From: Rhodospirillaceae bacterium
GTDB lineage: Bacteria > Pseudomonadota > Alphaproteobacteria > JAEUKQ01
Direction: 5' to 3'
NCBI GenBank assembly: GCA_016722635.1
Contig: JADKIX010000013.1
Coordinates: 1 to 26,145, forward strand
DNA: 26,145 bases
Position numbers and translations under genes: made by a program. Under the pieces are notes generated by a model that ran no database searches, was not told where the DNA came from, and saw only the letters and a program-made list of their open reading frames with translations. Positions 18,133-26,145 of the stretch are shown piece after piece (positions within the stretch are counted from its first letter, which is position 1; each line of letters begins with the position of its first letter).

Positions 18133-21100
18133 GACTGATCATTTGGTTTGCCAATAACCCTGTTGCCGCCAATTTTCTGATGGTATTGATCATTGCAGGA
18201 GGCATCTTAGGAATTATTTCATCCAAGAAATATACACTTCCTCCAGAACCACAGAATCAACTACAAATCATCGCTGCTTATCCGAGCGCGGGACCAAGCG
18301 AAGTAGAACAAGCATTATGCATCCCCATTGAAGAAGCCATACATGAGTTAGAAGGAATCAAGCATATCAATTCGGTTGCACAACAAGCCCAATGTGAAAT
18401 CACCATAGAATTTGATCCGGCTATTGGTTCAACAAAATTTCAAGCAGCTGTTAAGGCGAAAATAGATGCGATAACAGTCTTGCCCAAAGAAATAGAGAAA
18501 CTGAATATCCAAGAACTGAAAACAGGTACGCCGGCAGTGATTGTCGTGGTAAGAGGTGAAGCGGATATGTTAACGCTACAACAGCAACGCGATCAATTGA
18601 AAGCGCGGCTGAGTAAACACCCTGATATCGGAATACTCACTTCCTGGCCACAGTATCCTTATGAAATAGCGATTGAGGTCACAGAATCCGATTTGCGTCG
18701 CTATGCACTGAGCTTTGAAGAGGTATCTGAGGCTATTCAAAATGCGTCGCAAAATATTCCAGCGGGTGAATAAAAAACTGGATGGAAAATTGTTACTCAG
18801 AAGTAAAGGGCAAGCACTCAGTGTTGCTGATTTTGCAGCAATTGAATTACGTCCGACCTATCAGGGAGCACATCTGCTATTAGGAGATATTGCACAGATT
18901 CGAGAAACTGTCGGTGAGCAAGATTTACTGGTCAGAGTCGATAATCAACCGGCAGTAGAGATTGTTGTCATGACCAAAGATCAGATTAAAACGACTGTCG
19001 AGGCCGTTCATCAGGTTATTGCAGAATTTCGTTCCCAATTGCCGCCAGGTGTTGAAGTAACGACATGGGATGATTGGTCGAAATACTATGAGCAATATAT
19101 ATCCATGCTAATGGAAAATGCGATATCAGGTTTTATACTGGTGTTTTTGGTATTGATGTTCACACTCAAATTTCATTTGGCATTATGGGTAAGCAGCGGG
19201 ATTCTGATATCCCTGTTAGGTGCGCTTTGGCTGATGCCAATAGTTGGTATTTCCTTGAATAGTTATTCAATTTCTGCGCTTATTTTGATATTGGGTGTGT
19301 TAGCAGATGATGCCATTGTGGTCGGTGAAAATATTTACACGCACCAGCAGGGTGGACGCTTAGGGTTATCCGGTGCCATCAGTGGCACCCTTGAAGTAAC
19401 GCCATTGGTCGTCATGATGGTGCTATCTACAATGATTGCCTTTGTTCCAGGGTTATTTCTGCCAGGACTCAGCGGAAACCTGATGTATAACATTTCCCTG
19501 GTGATCATGCTGACTTTAGCATTCTCAATGTTGGAAGCATTGCTGATATTGCCTTCTCATTTGGCAACCAATTATTCATCGACCGCAAAACAAAATGTCT
19601 GGTCGTCTGCTATTGGCTATATTCAAGAACGTATAGATGCAGGATTACAAAGGTTTATTAATCATATATATACCGACGTTGCTAGTACTATTACGATTGC
19701 GCTATATCACGCTGACAGGATTTGCGGTTGCATTGCTGATTGTTGGCGCACTGGTTCTATCGGGACGTGTCCCAAGTGTTATGGATGCGGAGGTAAACGA
19801 GTATTACTTGCTGGCACAGATTGAATTTCCTCCCGGCACTGCACTTGAGCAGGTTGATCACCAGGTAAAACGTCTGGAGGAGATTGCACAGCAAATTCGA
19901 GCAGAACTGAACGCGGAGCTGGGTATTAGTGCTTTGGAAGGTGGGTCTGGTGATAGTTTTCAACATATTATTTCAATTCTTGATGAAAACGTAGGTATGG
20001 TTGATATCGAGATTGCCATTGATGAACGCATTCGGGCTCGCATGAATGAGATTAAAAAACGCTGGCAAGATCGTTTTGGAGAAGTGCCTTCAAATGCGAC
20101 GTTGTCTTTCCAGACATTTTGGCCCCGAAATCTTGGCATGCCTGCTACTCAATCTGCTAAAGCGATTGAGTTGAAACTGATGGCGCCGGATACCGCAATG
20201 CAAAGCGCTGCCGGGGAGATTCTGAAAGCCAAGCTGTCTTCTTATACAGGAGTTCACAGTATTACTGGTTCTATGCAGGCTGGTAAACCAGAATTGCGCT
20301 TGAAACTTAAGCCTGAAGCGGCATTTCACGGATTGACCATGCAAAGCCTAGGTGAACAAGTCCGTCAAGGATTCTTCCGGACTCGAAGTGCAGCGATTCT
20401 TTCAGGATCGGAACGAGGTTAGAGTAATGTTACGTTTTCCTGCCACGCATCGTCGTTCTTTGGATAATCTGTACAACATGCCGGTCAAGTTACCGAGCGG
20501 CGCTACCGCGCCTTTTTCCGTTGTAGCCGAAGCTGTATATATGCCTGGATTTGCCAGCATTACACGCCAGAATCGCGAACGTATCCAACTAATCAGTGCG
20601 GAGGTGTACAAAGATGAAGTCGATGTTGAAAACATTCTTGTCGATTTGCGTACGGTGGTGATCCCTGCGCTGGAAGCACAATATCCAGGATTAAGAATTG
20701 AACCAGGACAATCCAGGCAGAAACAAGAGGAAACACTATCAAAGCTTTGGGGGTTTGGCGCGTTGGCGATGCTTGGAATATATGCTTTGTTAGCAATCCC
20801 TTGCGTTCGTATGTGCAGCCGCTAATTATTATGCTGGCAATTCCGTTTGGTTTTATTGGTGCTGTATTGGGACACTTGCTGCTAAGAATCCCTTTGACTC
20901 TCGAATCTTATGTTGCGTTATTTGCCGTGGGTGGAATTGTAATTAACGATAGTCTAATACTGGTTGAAAAATTAATGAGATTTGGAAAAAAAATATTTCA
21001 TTGCATGACGCTGTTCTATTGGCTGGTAAAGCGCGCTTTCGGGCCATCTTTTTAACGACGGCAACTACCTGTTTAGGACTGTTGCCACTCATGAGTGAAC

Positions 21101-21288
21101 AAAGTCCTCATGCCGAGAAAATTTTGCCTATGTCGATTACATTGGCATTTGGCATTATGTTTGCAACTTTCATCACCTTAATTCTAGTACCAGTCAGTTA
21201 TGTTGTTTTGAGAGAGGATTTAATGGGTGAATTGCCCATAACGGAATACTGTGCGAAGGGACACGGAAAATGCTGGCTGCGGCGATAG
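18129..21288 (+). pseudogene. RND (AcrB/HAE1-type) efflux pump, five frameshifts
   Basis: Repaired, this is an inner-membrane RND pump of about 1,050 residues, the normal size. The start FANNPVAANFLMVLIIAGG and the porter segment PPEPQNQLQIIAAYPSAGPS are typical. TM4 carries the proton-relay pair in LGVLADDAIVVGENIY; the C-terminal half has AIPFGFIGAVLGHLL and GGIVINDSLILVEKL. The frame changes near 18770, 19675, 20378, 20803 and 20968. Likely causes, in order, are loss of one A and one T, loss of one AT unit in a TATATA run, one extra C, loss of one C or T after CCC, and loss of one A. Each repair restores family-like sequence (e.g. VRQGFFGLEVQRFF, VEKINEIWKKNISLHDAVL). There are no in-frame stops otherwise, so decay is recent or the breaks are sequencing error. 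The MFP gene overlaps it by four bases. Confidence 0.85.
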
Positions 21289-21318
21289 AAACGTAAGTAT
21301 CTATCTTCATAAGGAAAA

Positions 21319-21341
21319 AACGCCTGATTGAGTCAGGTGTT
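21319..21341 (-). terminator. Rho-independent terminator facing left
   Basis: AACGCCTGA and TCAGGTGTT pair over nine positions with a five-base loop. Read on the minus strand the stem is followed by a run of six T, a good intrinsic terminator for transcription arriving from the right. It could also end the efflux operon, 30 bp upstream, but there is no T run on the plus strand. Confidence 0.55.
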
Positions 21342-21599
21342 GATTCGAAAGAATGGTGTCTCCTTTGTCGAAGTCTTAGGGAAACGCTGATCCCTATCTA
21401 AAAAAAGTTTTATAGAATCCTCTTTTCTTCTTCAGGCTTTTTTTCGATGATTGCCGATAATTTGTAGCGAGTTAAATTCAAAAAAGCGGAAAATTTCGCA
21501 AAATTAATAAAATTTCACTTAAAAACCGAACGCTGACAAGCGCGGAAAGATTTTCACCTCTGATTCATTCAAAAAAGTCTTTCTATCCTCTAAAAACCT

Positions 21600-22114
21600 G
21601 CTTTTCCGTTCCCAACTCGCCCCGCCACATTGTCCCTACTGGAAGTGGCTTCGCAACTACCATGCCAGATCGGTTATGCAAAGGGCGGGGGGTTGAGAAC
21701 CCCCTGAGCGGCTCCGCAAAGAGCCCGCGCCGGGAACATACCGCTTAACGGAACTCGGGAATTGGCCTCTCATTGGCGGCTTTGGCCGGCGCCTCGGAAC
21801 TTCTCCTGAGATTCCTGCTGGTTCCGTTAAAGCATTTTCCTTTTCTCGTCTCTTCCGCTACGCTTGAGCGTCGAGGCAGGCGCATGCCGCGCGCTTCCTT
21901 TTGTCAACCGTTCGTCATCGGGGCAGCGCAAAAACTTTCCGCATTGGTGCTGGCGTTGAGCGGTGCAGAGACATCGACACCGGAAAACGTTTTAATCGCC
22001 TCACAGTGCTTTTTAAACACTCGGGAAGGGTAAGGGTGGATAAGTCGTATCCGTCAAGCTAAAGGCGGTATGCAATGGCATGGTATGGGTGTAAATCACT
22101 CATGATTCCCCTGC
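21600..22114. other. GC-rich segment with nested hairpins, unidentified
   Basis: This stretch is visibly richer in G and C than either flank and is full of short inverted repeats. At 21688-21704 GGGGGTT and AACCCCC form a 7-bp stem with a GAG loop; just after it, GCGGCTC and GAGCC(C)GC form another. Open frames exist (for example 21773-22033) but have no recognisable domain and no binding site. I see no transposase ends. It may be a dispersed repeat, a structured RNA or a remnant of a transferred element. Confidence 0.4.
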
Positions 22115-22308
22115 TTAACAATTTTGAGTTTCGGGAGGCTGTAGCCGGGTAGGGTATCCATGCAGATCCGGGCCGCGCGTGCCGGGTTTGATGCTGAGGG
22201 CTTTTGATTCGCCAATACCACTGGCATCCTTAGAAACCTCAATTCCGACCCTCGGAGCAGAGCCGGACACGGCGTTCAGATGTCTCAAGAAAGATTGGGC
22301 CACTTGAA

Positions 22309-22316
22309 ACTGTAAG
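22309..22316. repeat. IS66 target-site duplication, left copy
   Basis: ACTGTAAG matches 24646-24653 exactly. IS66 elements make 8-bp duplications. One additional G separates it from the inverted repeat. Confidence 0.8.
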
Positions 22317-22317
22317 G

Positions 22318-22341
22318 GTAAGCGTCCAACGCCACCATCTA
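22318..22341. repeat. IS66 left inverted repeat
   Basis: These 24 bases (starting GTAAGCGTCC, ending ATCTA) are the exact reverse complement of 24622-24645. Confidence 0.9.
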
Positions 22342-22356
22342 TCTCTATCAATTCAT

Positions 22357-23884
22357 CTACTTTAGCGTTTCAATAAACTCAGGTGACAACGGCAGCAATT
22401 CGTCAATTCGACTATTAGGCCAAGTGGGTAGTTTGATGAGCGTATCTTTTAAGCCAGGCAGAAGGGTTCAGGCCGTTGAGTTGGGCCATGCCGAATAAAG
22501 TTTGAATGGTTGTTGCACGTTGACGTACGTTCAGAGCCGGTGAACAACCAGTTCTTTACCAATCGCGATGGGTCGAATGACGTTTTCTACGGATTGTTGT
22601 CAATTGGCAGGTGTCCGGTCTGTGCATAGCGAATCAAGCTGGCCCAACGTTTCAGTGTAATCCAAGGCTTTGGCGGAGCCACCGCCATTTGCTGTTTGAG
22701 CGCGGGTTTGCACCAGCCAGCCATGTAATGCTTTCAACCGGGGAGGCTTTTTCTTCTCGTAGTTGTTGACGGTCTTCGATAGTCAGGTCTTACCTTCTGC
22801 TTCAATTGCATATAGGTTTCAATGCGTTGTAACGCTGCAAAGCCATCGGACTGTCATTTGCCTTGTGCAAATCGAAGAATTTACGCCGTGCGTGTGCCCA
22901 ACAAGCCAATTCAATATATAGGTTTCATGCTTCAGAGAACAGGGCTTTGTAGCCACCATAGTCGTCGACCAGCAAAATGACCTCGCCAATCTTCCAGGAA
23001 GCTTTGCATGCCGGCCACTGCGACCGACTTGATAGTCGAACACGATGATGCGCGGCCCAGGCTCCAGGTCGTTGCTGCGATAGGCCCACAAGTAGGCCTC
23101 CTGTGAGTCTTGCCTTTGCCGGGGTCAAGTTGTGCGATACTGGTGTTTCATCGGCATGCAGCGTGTTGCCTGCAACAGGTGCCATGTCAGCCGGTCTGCT
23201 AAGGTTGCAAAGCAACACCGCCACGACCGACCCATTCCGCCAGGTGGAACGTGATAGCGTAACTTGCTCACGCACGGCAATCTGTTCAAGCGATAGAGCG
23301 GGAGATGATTCAGGTATTTGCTTGTCAGTACCCAACTCAGTAGACCGTGGCGGCCATGCCACCCTCTATAATGGCTGGCGGGATAGGTGCGGCGGTAACG
23401 TTTTCACAGGTCTTGCAGGCATATTGGGGGCGGGATGACGGTGAACGAAGAATCTTGCTGGCTCCACATCCAACTGTTCGCTAACATCTTCACCGATTTT
23501 GACCAGATTGCCAGACTGATCGCATTGACAGACTCAGGCTCGTGACGGTGTTCAACATGGCAGGTGTTCTGGTAACGGCTGGCGGCCAGCGCGGAACGTG
23601 TTGATTTAGCCGGATCGGCTTTTGCTGATGGGTCGAGCTGTTCGATTTCGGCATGTACCGCCGCCAGATCAGTTTGTAAGGTTTCCTCGAACAAATCGGA
23701 GTGCAGATAACGACTCGCTCTTTTGCCAAATAGGTTCCGGCGCAAATAGGCCAGCTCCATAGTTAATGCTTGAATTTTGAGTTGCTGAGAATGAATCTCT
23801 TTTGTGACCGCTCAAACAGCATTTGAATCTGGATTTTAGTATCCGCATCAAGGTTCAATTGGTCCAATTTGTGAGTGCATTCAT
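22357..23884 (-). pseudogene. tnpC: IS66 transposase TnpC, multiply frameshifted
   Basis: This is the DDE transposase of the element, about 509 codons long, near the family norm. It starts at the ATG at 23884 (MNALT) and shifts frame at once to LDQLNLDADTKIQIQ. Later pieces show the zinc-finger region (EDVSEQLDV and a CKTCE-like stretch), LHADETPV with the first catalytic Asp, VDDYGGYKALF with the second, ACWAHARRKF-like sequence and the C-terminus SRIDELLPLSPEFIETLK. At least six frame changes break it. No intact catalytic protein can be made from the sequence as given. Confidence 0.8.
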
Positions 23885-23940
23885 GCTGCTAATTATACCG
23901 CATGACCCAAAACACGATAAATAGATGCTTTAACTATCTT

Positions 23941-24288
23941 TCAAACCTTTAAATGTGCAGGTGGCAACGCCGATAATCGCTGCCAATTAACACTGGCTAC
24001 CAACCAATTCCACTGTGCTGGCGTCAATACAAACAGCGCTCATCTGACTTTGGCCAAACAACTTAATTCTGATGTAAACGGCGCTGAATAACCACACGCC
24101 GGTGCCATCCCCACAACAACACCTTGATGCGATTTCCGCACGATTGTAAAACACAAAGCTGAACCTGCGCAGGGCGCATGCGCCAGAGACTCTTGCACCA
24201 GCATCGACAAACCATCAATACCACGGCGCATATCAACCCGCTCTACTGCAAGCCAGATGCTACCCGGATTAGCAATCAATCCAGACAT
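23941..24288 (-). pseudogene. tnpB: IS66 accessory protein TnpB, frameshifted
   Basis: This IS66 Orf2 protein starts at ATG 24288 with SGLIANPGSIWLAVERVDMR and RGIDGLSMLVQESLAHAPCA, the conserved core. The frame is lost after GSALCF and returns as LTPAQWNWLVASVNWQRLSA to a TGA at 23941. The total of 348 bp is the normal length, so the breaks nearly compensate. Its ATG overlaps the end of tnpA by 13 bases, the usual arrangement. Confidence 0.8.
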
Positions 24289-24569
24289 TTCAGCAACCGC
24301 CCCAGCCATTGTGGTGATATCTCTGCTGGTAGTTCGAACGTATGACCTGTGGACAATGTAAACACAGTGACCCGATGACGAAGGCTCCAACTTGATCTCA
24401 ACCGGAATCAAAGTCGAGGCAACTGCAGCAACTGGTTGAGTATGATAAGCCCGCAACCAGTTCGCGAACGTTTTGGAATTCAACTGATGCTGACGACAAT
24501 AGGCCACCTGCGATAATCCACTGACCGCCAGGTTGCTATATGTTTATGCTGATGTATCGGTAATGCCAT
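24276..24569 (-). pseudogene. tnpA: IS66 accessory protein TnpA, frameshifted
   Basis: This IS66 Orf1 protein starts at ATG 24569, 53 bp inside the right inverted repeat, after GAGGATAACCA. It begins MALPIHQHKHIATW, changes frame, and continues as AYCRQHQLNSKTFANWLRAY, the helix-turn-helix block typical of TnpA. The end reads ELPAEISPQWLGRLLKCLD in yet another frame. At least two frameshifts break it. Confidence 0.75.
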
Positions 24570-24621
24570 TGGTTATCCTCTTCAAAAATGTTTGAGGATA
24601 ATTGAGCGCATTAAAAATTGT

Positions 24622-24645
24622 TAGATGGTGGCGTTGGACGCTTAC
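24622..24645. repeat. IS66 right inverted repeat
   Basis: These 24 bases are the exact reverse complement of 22318-22341 and are followed directly by the right copy of the ACTGTAAG duplication. Confidence 0.9.
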
Positions 24646-24653
24646 ACTGTAAG
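24646..24653. repeat. IS66 target-site duplication, right copy
   Basis: ACTGTAAG is identical to 22309-22316 and abuts the inverted repeat with no spacer. Confidence 0.8.
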
Positions 24654-24661
24654 AAACTCAT

Positions 24662-25326
24662 GTCCTTTTATATACTCAACATGCGCATGAAGAAGCACAG
24701 CAAAAGCCGCCCAAAAAGATCCATACATTTTTCAACCATTCGGGAAATGAGATCATGATTTTCCTGCACATTTGTTCAAGAATCTTTTTTATCTTCTGGA
24801 TCTCATATAGTTCCCTGCTTTTTCAACTGATTCTAAAGTTTGTTTGCATACCAAGAACGCTTTCTGTTTTCAGAAATGGAACAGGTAAGTAATTCGATGG
24901 TAACAGTACTTTTAATACGTTCAAGAACTATACATGATCAGAAAGAGAAGATGAATATAGATGCCAGTTAACACAATAACGACCGATCTTTTTAATAAGG
25001 CGGACATAGTGAGAAGCAATAGCAACATCTTCTATGCTCAATCCAATGACAAAAGTGCGAAAATCAGGGCAATGAGAAAGCCATTTACGAGGGGTAAAAA
25101 GAAGGTTTGTTCAGATCGATAACAAGTTTCCACGAACAATAAAAAATATTTAGTGTTCGATTCATGTTTTTCTTGAAAAGATAGAACTTATTCCAAGCGA
25201 ACCCAATGCCCTGTAAAGGTTTGCGTAATCTTTGGACTCATAAACATCAAGAGATAAAGTAATCATTTAACATTTCTTAAATATCGTTAATAAGATGAAT
25301 AAACAGTCATATAAGGCATTTAAATA
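24662..25326. other. No recognisable gene
   Basis: This AT-rich stretch has stops in all frames. Minus-strand fragments such as NHDLISRMVEKCMDLFGRLL and TVTIELLTCSISENRKRSWY look protein-like and could be remnants of a decayed gene, but I cannot assign them. Confidence 0.4.
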
Positions 25327-25437
25327 ATGGAAAACACCCAAAAACACCCCAAACAGCCAAAACGTCAAAATCGGCAAGCAATAAAACAAGGTAAGTCATT
25401 GAATGTCATTAAAATTAAGGTTAAAAGTCATCAATAA
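25327..25437 (+). CDS. Possible small basic peptide
   Basis: This 36-residue frame begins MENTQKHPKQPKRQNRQAIK and ends with IKIKVKSHQ. It is unusually rich in Lys, Arg, Gln and Asn, with no acidic residue after Glu2. AAGG lies about ten bases before the ATG. No family is recognised and base composition alone could explain the lysines and asparagines, so this is a weak call. Confidence 0.25.
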   Translation: MENTQKHPKQPKRQNRQAIKQGKSLNVIKIKVKSHQ

Positions 25438-25478
25438 AGTATTATTTATTCCTAAATGGGAACGAACGCATTGTGTTA

Positions 25479-25805
25479 CTAGCCGAAAATATTTTCCTCC
25501 CTTGGGGTCAGAACAAAAGGAACAAGATTTGATTTCTTTGGACGGACACCCAAAGCGCGTTTTTCCTGTTGATCAATTCGCCATTGTCTGGCCATTGCGA
25601 AAGTGAGCGATAAATAGCTTAAATCGCTTGCTGTGAAATTTTTCCCCTCAGGTGACCATAAGGTATTGCCTGATAGCCGCCAACCACTCCAAGATTCTCC
25701 AGGAAGGTCATATCCTGTTAGAATGCGCAGAAGCTTATAAGCTTGCTGTGGGCACTTGAACCAGTCAGATTCCTGCCAGTAACAAGATAAGTTGGCAAAC
25801 AACAT
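25479..25805 (-). CDS. DUF3653-like phage-associated small protein
   Basis: The ORF encodes 108 residues. A good binding site, GAAGGAAG, lies about ten bases upstream of the ATG. The core WFKCPQQAYKLLRILTGYDL then WSGWRLSGNTLWSPEGKNFT and DLSYLSLTFAMARQWR matches the pattern of small phage-linked proteins of the DUF3653 type (Trp-rich, GWR…LxxPEG, C-terminal ARxWR). Function in that family is unknown; a regulatory or DNA-linked role is often guessed. A degraded small ORF lies just upstream on the same strand. No other phage gene is visible, so this may be an isolated remnant or a cargo gene. Confidence 0.55.
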   Translation of the reverse strand: MLFANLSCYWQESDWFKCPQQAYKLLRILTGYDLPGESWSGWRLSGNTLWSPEGKNFTASDLSYLSLTFAMARQWRIDQQEKRALGVRPKKSNLVPFVLTPREENIFG

Positions 25806-25922
25806 GGTTTGCAGCTTCCTTCTTACTAAGCCTCCCGAAAGGATGCGGGTTTCACGTGCAGTTTTTCACGGATCAATTGGTTTGTAAGGTTTGCGCCGAT
25901 ACTTTTGCATCTTTTCACCTAA

Positions 25923-26089
25923 TCAACAGCTTGACAGGTGGTACAAAACCCATTGCCACAGATCCTGATCAAAGCGCGCGCCGCTAATCTTTCCAGTTCT
26001 GCAGTAGTGAATGATCACCAACCTGCAACCAGCGTGCGGCGGCATAGCTACGCGCTGAACTGGCCTGATGTTTTCTTACGTTGGTTCAT
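25923..26089 (-). pseudogene. Broken small ORF upstream of the DUF3653-like gene
   Basis: An ATG at 26089 opens MNQRKKTSGQFSA, then a stop. One frame over continues RSYAAARWLQVGDHSLLQNW, and a third frame gives SGARFDQDLWQWVLYHLSSC to a TGA at 25923. The pieces join smoothly into a protein of about 55 residues with two frameshifts. It is not assigned to a family. It is on the same strand as the gene at 25479-25805 and may have been its operon partner. Confidence 0.4.
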
Positions 26090-26145
26090 CGGGTCATGTC
26101 CCTTGTTCAAGATAATTTTCCAAAGAGCCATACTTGAACTTCAAT

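Larger units (their letters stand above)
22318..24645 (-). mobile_element. IS66-family insertion sequence, ORFs broken
   Basis: The element is 2,328 bp. Its ends are perfect 24-bp inverted repeats beginning GTAAGCGTCC and ending ATCTA, a sequence of the IS66 type. An 8-bp target duplication, ACTGTAAG, flanks it at 22309-22316 and 24646-24653, with one extra G at 22317. The three usual IS66 genes tnpA, tnpB and tnpC are present in order on the minus strand, but each carries frameshifts, so the copy is probably unable to move by itself. The perfect ends and duplication imply a recent insertion. Confidence 0.9.
22115..24661 (-). pseudogene. 69-codon ORF split by the IS66 element
   Basis: Removing the insertion and one copy of the 8-bp target duplication joins the minus-strand ATG at 24661 (16 bases to the IS) to 22308-22115. 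The result is an open frame of exactly 210 bp: MSFLQFQVAQSFLRHLNAVS, then GSAPRVGIEVSKDASGIGES and KALSIKPGTRGPDLHGYP, to a TAG-free end at QNC-stop. No domain is recognised, and the AAAAGGA before the ATG is too close to be an ideal binding site, so whether it was a real gene is open. It is basic and glycine/serine-rich. Confidence 0.4.

Noticed and set aside
18129..21288. Programmed frameshifting in the pump gene
   Set aside because: There are five separate shifts in both directions with no conserved slippery site and structure, and RND pumps are not known to be decoded this way.
21600..22114. Integron attC sites or a diversity-generating retroelement template in the GC-rich segment
   Set aside because: No integrase or reverse transcriptase is in the window, and I see no paired template and variable repeats or core attC sequences.
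22115..22351. Minus-strand ORF starting within the IS end as an intact gene
   Set aside because: Its first codons come from the IS inverted repeat. The natural start is across the element at 24661, so it is an interrupted frame.
1..26145. tRNA, rRNA or a prophage region
   Set aside because: No tRNA cloverleaf or rRNA sequence was recognised, and a single DUF3653-like gene does not make a prophage.

Overview
The window looks like an accessory metal-uptake and efflux island on an AT-leaning proteobacterial chromosome. A FecI/FecR/TonB-receptor triad, a DUF4214-like FG-GAP protein and a C-terminal 'LFNWAES…ARCYQN' domain suggest a beta- or gammaproteobacterium, possibly Nitrosomonas-like or a methylotroph. 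This placement is inference; there is no rRNA or other marker gene.

Layout. 1-780: no recognisable gene, but two copies of a 17-bp palindrome. 792-3854: a broken two-gene operon, an exported protein of unknown family followed by a ZnuD-type (zinc-class) TonB receptor, linked by a one-base TAATG overlap. 3948-4988 (-): an intact paralogue of that broken exported protein. 5443-6111 (+): a divergent Sfp-type phosphopantetheinyl transferase. 6362-9393 (+): an exported YcnI/DUF1775-like protein and a seven-repeat FG-GAP protein, both frameshifted at G runs. 9823-10716 (-): an intact paralogue of the DUF1775-like protein. 11129-15094 (+): ECF sigma factor, FecR anti-sigma regulator and a siderophore-class TonB receptor with an STN signalling domain, all intact. 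15441-21288 (+): an outer-membrane channel, a periplasmic adaptor and an RND pump with five frameshifts. 21600-24661: a GC-rich unidentified segment and an IS66-family element (perfect 24-bp inverted ends, 8-bp target duplication) that splits a 69-codon ORF. 24662-26145: mostly unrecognised, with a DUF3653-like small gene and a broken small ORF.

The main unifying signal is the 17-bp odd-centred palindrome, roughly TGYGRCW-NNN-TGTCRCA. It occurs eight times, always in the intergenic space upstream of a transcription unit: twice before the zinc-receptor operon, once between the divergent exported protein and PPTase, once before the DUF1775/FG-GAP unit, a back-to-back pair before the second DUF1775 gene, once before the sigma factor and once before the efflux operon. 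I infer one regulon controlled by a dimeric repressor encoded elsewhere. The ZnuD-like receptor and the exported proteins with a predicted N-terminal histidine point to zinc or copper, but the metal and regulator are not proven by sequence.

At least fifteen frameshifts lie in 0.8-3.1 kb, 6.6-8.8 kb, 18.8-21 kb and the IS, while 9.4-18.7 kb has none. Most are losses of one or two bases in homopolymers. They may be real gene decay or residual sequencing error. Calls of 'pseudogene' below carry that caveat.
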